Source of the DNA: Leucobacter sp. OH1287
GTDB taxonomy: Bacteria; Actinomycetota; Actinomycetes; Actinomycetales; Microbacteriaceae
NCBI RefSeq assembly: GCF_003859945.1
Contig: NZ_RQYM01000007.1
Coordinates: 1-64,000, forward strand
Length of the DNA: 64,000 nt
Direction: 5' to 3'
Under the pieces are notes generated by a model. The model ran no database searches. It was not told where the DNA came from and saw only the letters and a list, made by a program, of their open reading frames with translations. The translations under genes were made by a program, and so were the position numbers. Each line of letters begins with the position of its first letter. Positions within the stretch are counted from its first letter, which is position 1. Positions 63,486 through 64,000 of this stretch are shown here, piece by piece.

Positions 63486-64000
63486 ATGATTAAAACCGAG
63501 CTAACAGACGGCGTTTACACGATTACAGTGTCTCGCCCCGAGGCGTTAAACGCGCTCTCCCCCGACATTATCGAGCAGCTGCGTGAGGTGATTCTCGCGA
63601 TCCAGGAGCGGCTCGGTGTTGGCACTCCCGACTCCGATGCGGGAGACACTGACTGGGGTATCCGCGGTGTTGTTATCACCGGTGAGGGCGATAAATCATT
63701 TGTTGCCGGAGCCGATATTGGGGCGATGCAGCAGATGGACTCGGCAACCGCCGCCGAGTACGCCGAGCTTGCCGACGAGCTCACCGAGTGGATCGCGGAG
63801 CTCCCCGTCCCGGTGTTCGCCGCGGTTAACGGCTACGCACTGGGAGGCGGTCTTGAGCTGGCGATGGCGTGCGATGTTATCTACGCCTCCGAGAACGCTA
63901 TTTTTGGTCAGCCAGAGGTCGCTCTCGGCGTTATTCCCGGCTTTGGCGGTTGTGTGCGACTGCAGCGGTTTATCGGCGCTGCGGGCGCGCGTGAGCTGAT
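63486..64000 (+). CDS. enoyl-CoA hydratase/isomerase family protein (3' end beyond window)
   Basis: The first 171 residues of a crotonase. The ATG at 63486 has a GGGAGGG ribosome-binding site. GDKSFVAGADIGAM (near 78-91) and VNGYALGGGLELAMACD (near 118-134) form the two oxyanion-hole elements, and GQPEVALGVIPGFGG carries the second catalytic Glu. Residues ~37-58 are an acidic insert (GVGTPDSDAGDTDWG) not usual in the family. The frame is open at the window edge. Specific substrate unknown. Confidence 0.92.
   Translation, partial: MIKTELTDGVYTITVSRPEALNALSPDIIEQLREVILAIQERLGVGTPDSDAGDTDWGIRGVVITGEGDKSFVAGADIGAMQQMDSATAAEYAELADELTEWIAELPVPVFAAVNGYALGGGLELAMACDVIYASENAIFGQPEVALGVIPGFGGCVRLQRFIGAAGAREL

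Overview
The window is a contiguous piece of an actinobacterial chromosome, most likely from the Micrococcales and plausibly a Microbacteriaceae-like organism. The evidence is a moderately high GC content (high fifties percent by eye), a mycothiol synthase gene (mycothiol is an actinobacterial thiol), DUF3054 and DUF2568 membrane proteins, a DUF3516 helicase, an LmeA-type protein, and the gene order argS-lysA-hom-thrB-rho-prfA ... prmC-tsaC-wecA-atpI-atpBEFHAGDC. Species cannot be fixed from this sequence alone. Almost everything is ordinary housekeeping DNA. I saw no prophage, insertion sequence, CRISPR array or toxin locus.

Layout. 1-600: the leader and probable promoter of an rRNA operon that runs leftward out of the window, then a terminator and a 12-bp tandem repeat. 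600-5900: leftward tyrS, mshD, apt, folD, glyA, with glyA preceded by a clear ZTP riboswitch. 5900-12900: rightward purU, small membrane and acetyltransferase genes, a RarD-like exporter, ppk2, a PepSY lipoprotein and an ABC-F protein. 12950-17300: a DtxR/MntR-type regulator and a metal ABC importer whose binding-protein gene carries a stop codon immediately after its natural ATG. 17500-20000: an unknown anchored coiled-coil protein, tRNA-Lys, a HisN-like phosphatase and a DUF3054 protein. 20100-26000: leftward permease, SDR, rsmA, tatD, metG. 26100-28500: rightward gabT and an asparaginase. 28500-30430: PP2C phosphatase and yaaA. 30450-40930: the leftward prmC-tsaC-wecA-atpI-ATP synthase block. 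41000-44100: cysK-cysE and an MFS carrier, sitting between prmC and prfA. 44200-53750: leftward argS-lmeA-lysA-hom-thrB-rho-prfA, with rho broken by an 8-bp tandem duplication. 53850-58900: tRNA-Gln, ppx, DUF3516 helicase, pncA and an Lrp/AsnC regulator. 58950-64000: ald, an aminotransferase, an unknown membrane protein, a His-rich small exported protein and the start of a crotonase gene.

How genes connect. folD, glyA and purU are adjacent one-carbon/folate genes, and the riboswitch senses ZTP, a signal of 10-formyl-THF shortage. lysA, hom and thrB are the aspartate family, but thrC is absent from its usual neighbourhood. cysE and cysK make cysteine, which is also the substrate of the MshD step of mycothiol synthesis. 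ppk2 and ppx make or use and degrade polyphosphate. The Lrp-type regulator and ald form a divergent alanine-catabolism pair.

The most striking signal is at genome scale. The palindrome GGATCC, very often as GCGGATCC or GGATCCGC, occurs about 87 times by hand count where base composition predicts about 20. It is missing from strongly expressed-looking genes and concentrated in gaps, protein linkers and weakly biased genes. This resembles the cyanobacterial HIP1 phenomenon and is the best candidate here for something undescribed. The rho and metal-binding-protein frame breaks are the next most notable observations.
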